Below, piece by piece: positions 14,790 to 15,066 of a stretch of DNA of 15,066 nucleotides (within the stretch, counting starts at the first letter, position 1; every line of letters begins with the position of its first letter). Below the pieces are notes generated by a model that saw only the letters and a list, made by a program, of their open reading frames with translations, was not told where the DNA came from and did no database searches. This stretch comes from Halieaceae bacterium (GTDB lineage Bacteria > Pseudomonadota > Gammaproteobacteria > Pseudomonadales > Halieaceae). The stretch covers positions 1-15,066 of the forward strand of contig JABIZW010000170.1 in NCBI GenBank assembly GCA_018666295.1. Reading direction: 5' to 3'. Position numbers and translations under genes: made by a program.

Positions 14790-14836
14790 CTACATGACTT
14801 CAAGCAATCTCCTAAAGTAAAAAAAGAGGACCTATC

Positions 14837-15066
14837 GTGAATAAAAATGAATTAATAGATGCCATCGCTTCTGAAGCAGACCTTTCAAAAGCCGGCGCAG
14901 GTCGTGCCCTTGATGCAGCTGTTGCTGCAGTTACGGCAGAGCTTTCAAAAGGTGGTAGTGTATCTCTTGTAGGCTTCGGAACATTTTCTGTAAAGCCACG
15001 TGCGGCGCGTGACGGTCGTAATCCGCGCACTGGTGAAACCATTAAAATTGCAGCATCAAACACGCC
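14837..15066 (+). CDS. hupB: DNA-binding protein HU-beta (3' truncated by window)
   Basis: The first 76 codons of a histone-like HU protein are present, starting at GTG: NKNELIDAIASEADLSKAGA, then the dimer core with VSLVGFGTFSVKPRAARDGRNPRTGE, ending in the DNA-binding arm region; about 14 residues are missing past the window end. HU binds and bends DNA as a dimer and shapes the nucleoid. AGAGGA (14825-14830) lies six bases before the GTG, supporting that start. T-ending codons look richer than in the neighbours, as in highly expressed genes. Position after lon fits hupB rather than hupA. Confidence 0.96.
   Translation, partial: MNKNELIDAIASEADLSKAGAGRALDAAVAAVTAELSKGGSVSLVGFGTFSVKPRAARDGRNPRTGETIKIAASNT

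Overview
The window is a compact, gene-dense piece of a gammaproteobacterial chromosome made almost entirely of housekeeping genes. The gene order rluC / maf (yceF) / yceD-rpmF-fab cluster-mltG-tmk-holB-pilZ is the familiar gammaproteobacterial order. The proteins read closest to Pseudomonas and marine gammaproteobacterial relatives, judged from remembered family sequences rather than a search. An orphan type-IV-pilus PilZ after holB, and tRNA-Leu-tig-clpP-clpX-lon-hupB, are also Pseudomonas-like arrangements. I cannot name a genus from the sequence alone. Base composition looks moderate, and I see no island, phage, IS or CRISPR signal.

Layout, block 1 (1-8552). A 5'-truncated rluC (23S rRNA pseudouridine synthase) runs rightward and meets the leftward maf/yceF gene, their stop codons overlapping. 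From the maf/yceD intergenic gap a near-consensus sigma-70 promoter drives yceD and rpmF (ribosomal protein L32). Then come fabD, fabG, acpP and fabF (type II fatty acid synthesis), mltG (peptidoglycan lytic transglycosylase), tmk (thymidylate kinase), holB (DNA polymerase III delta prime) and pilZ. plsX and fabH, usual between rpmF and fabD, are absent, as is pabC, usual between fabF and mltG. A strong intrinsic terminator follows acpP, and an extended -10 promoter for fabF lies just behind it. pilZ is split by a one-base frameshift.

Layout, block 2 (8699-15066). tRNA-Leu(UAG) is followed by an intrinsic terminator hairpin, then the protein quality-control series tig (trigger factor), clpP, clpX and lon, and the start of hupB (HU-beta), which runs off the window. 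lon has a near-perfect sigma-32 heat-shock promoter, and hupB has a sigma-70 promoter with an A/T-rich UP-like tract. The longest stretch without a gene is the 146 bases between pilZ and the tRNA, where I see only a small hairpin.

Together the genes link ribosome maturation (RluC, YceD, L32), membrane lipid synthesis (Fab, ACP), cell-wall growth (MltG) and DNA replication (Tmk, HolB) in one growth-related cluster, followed by a folding and proteolysis cluster. I found no new multi-gene system. The points worth a second look are the pilZ frameshift, the missing plsX/fabH/pabC, the probable leaderless yceD promoter with a palindrome in its spacer, the fabF promoter and leader repeat, and the lon heat-shock promoter.
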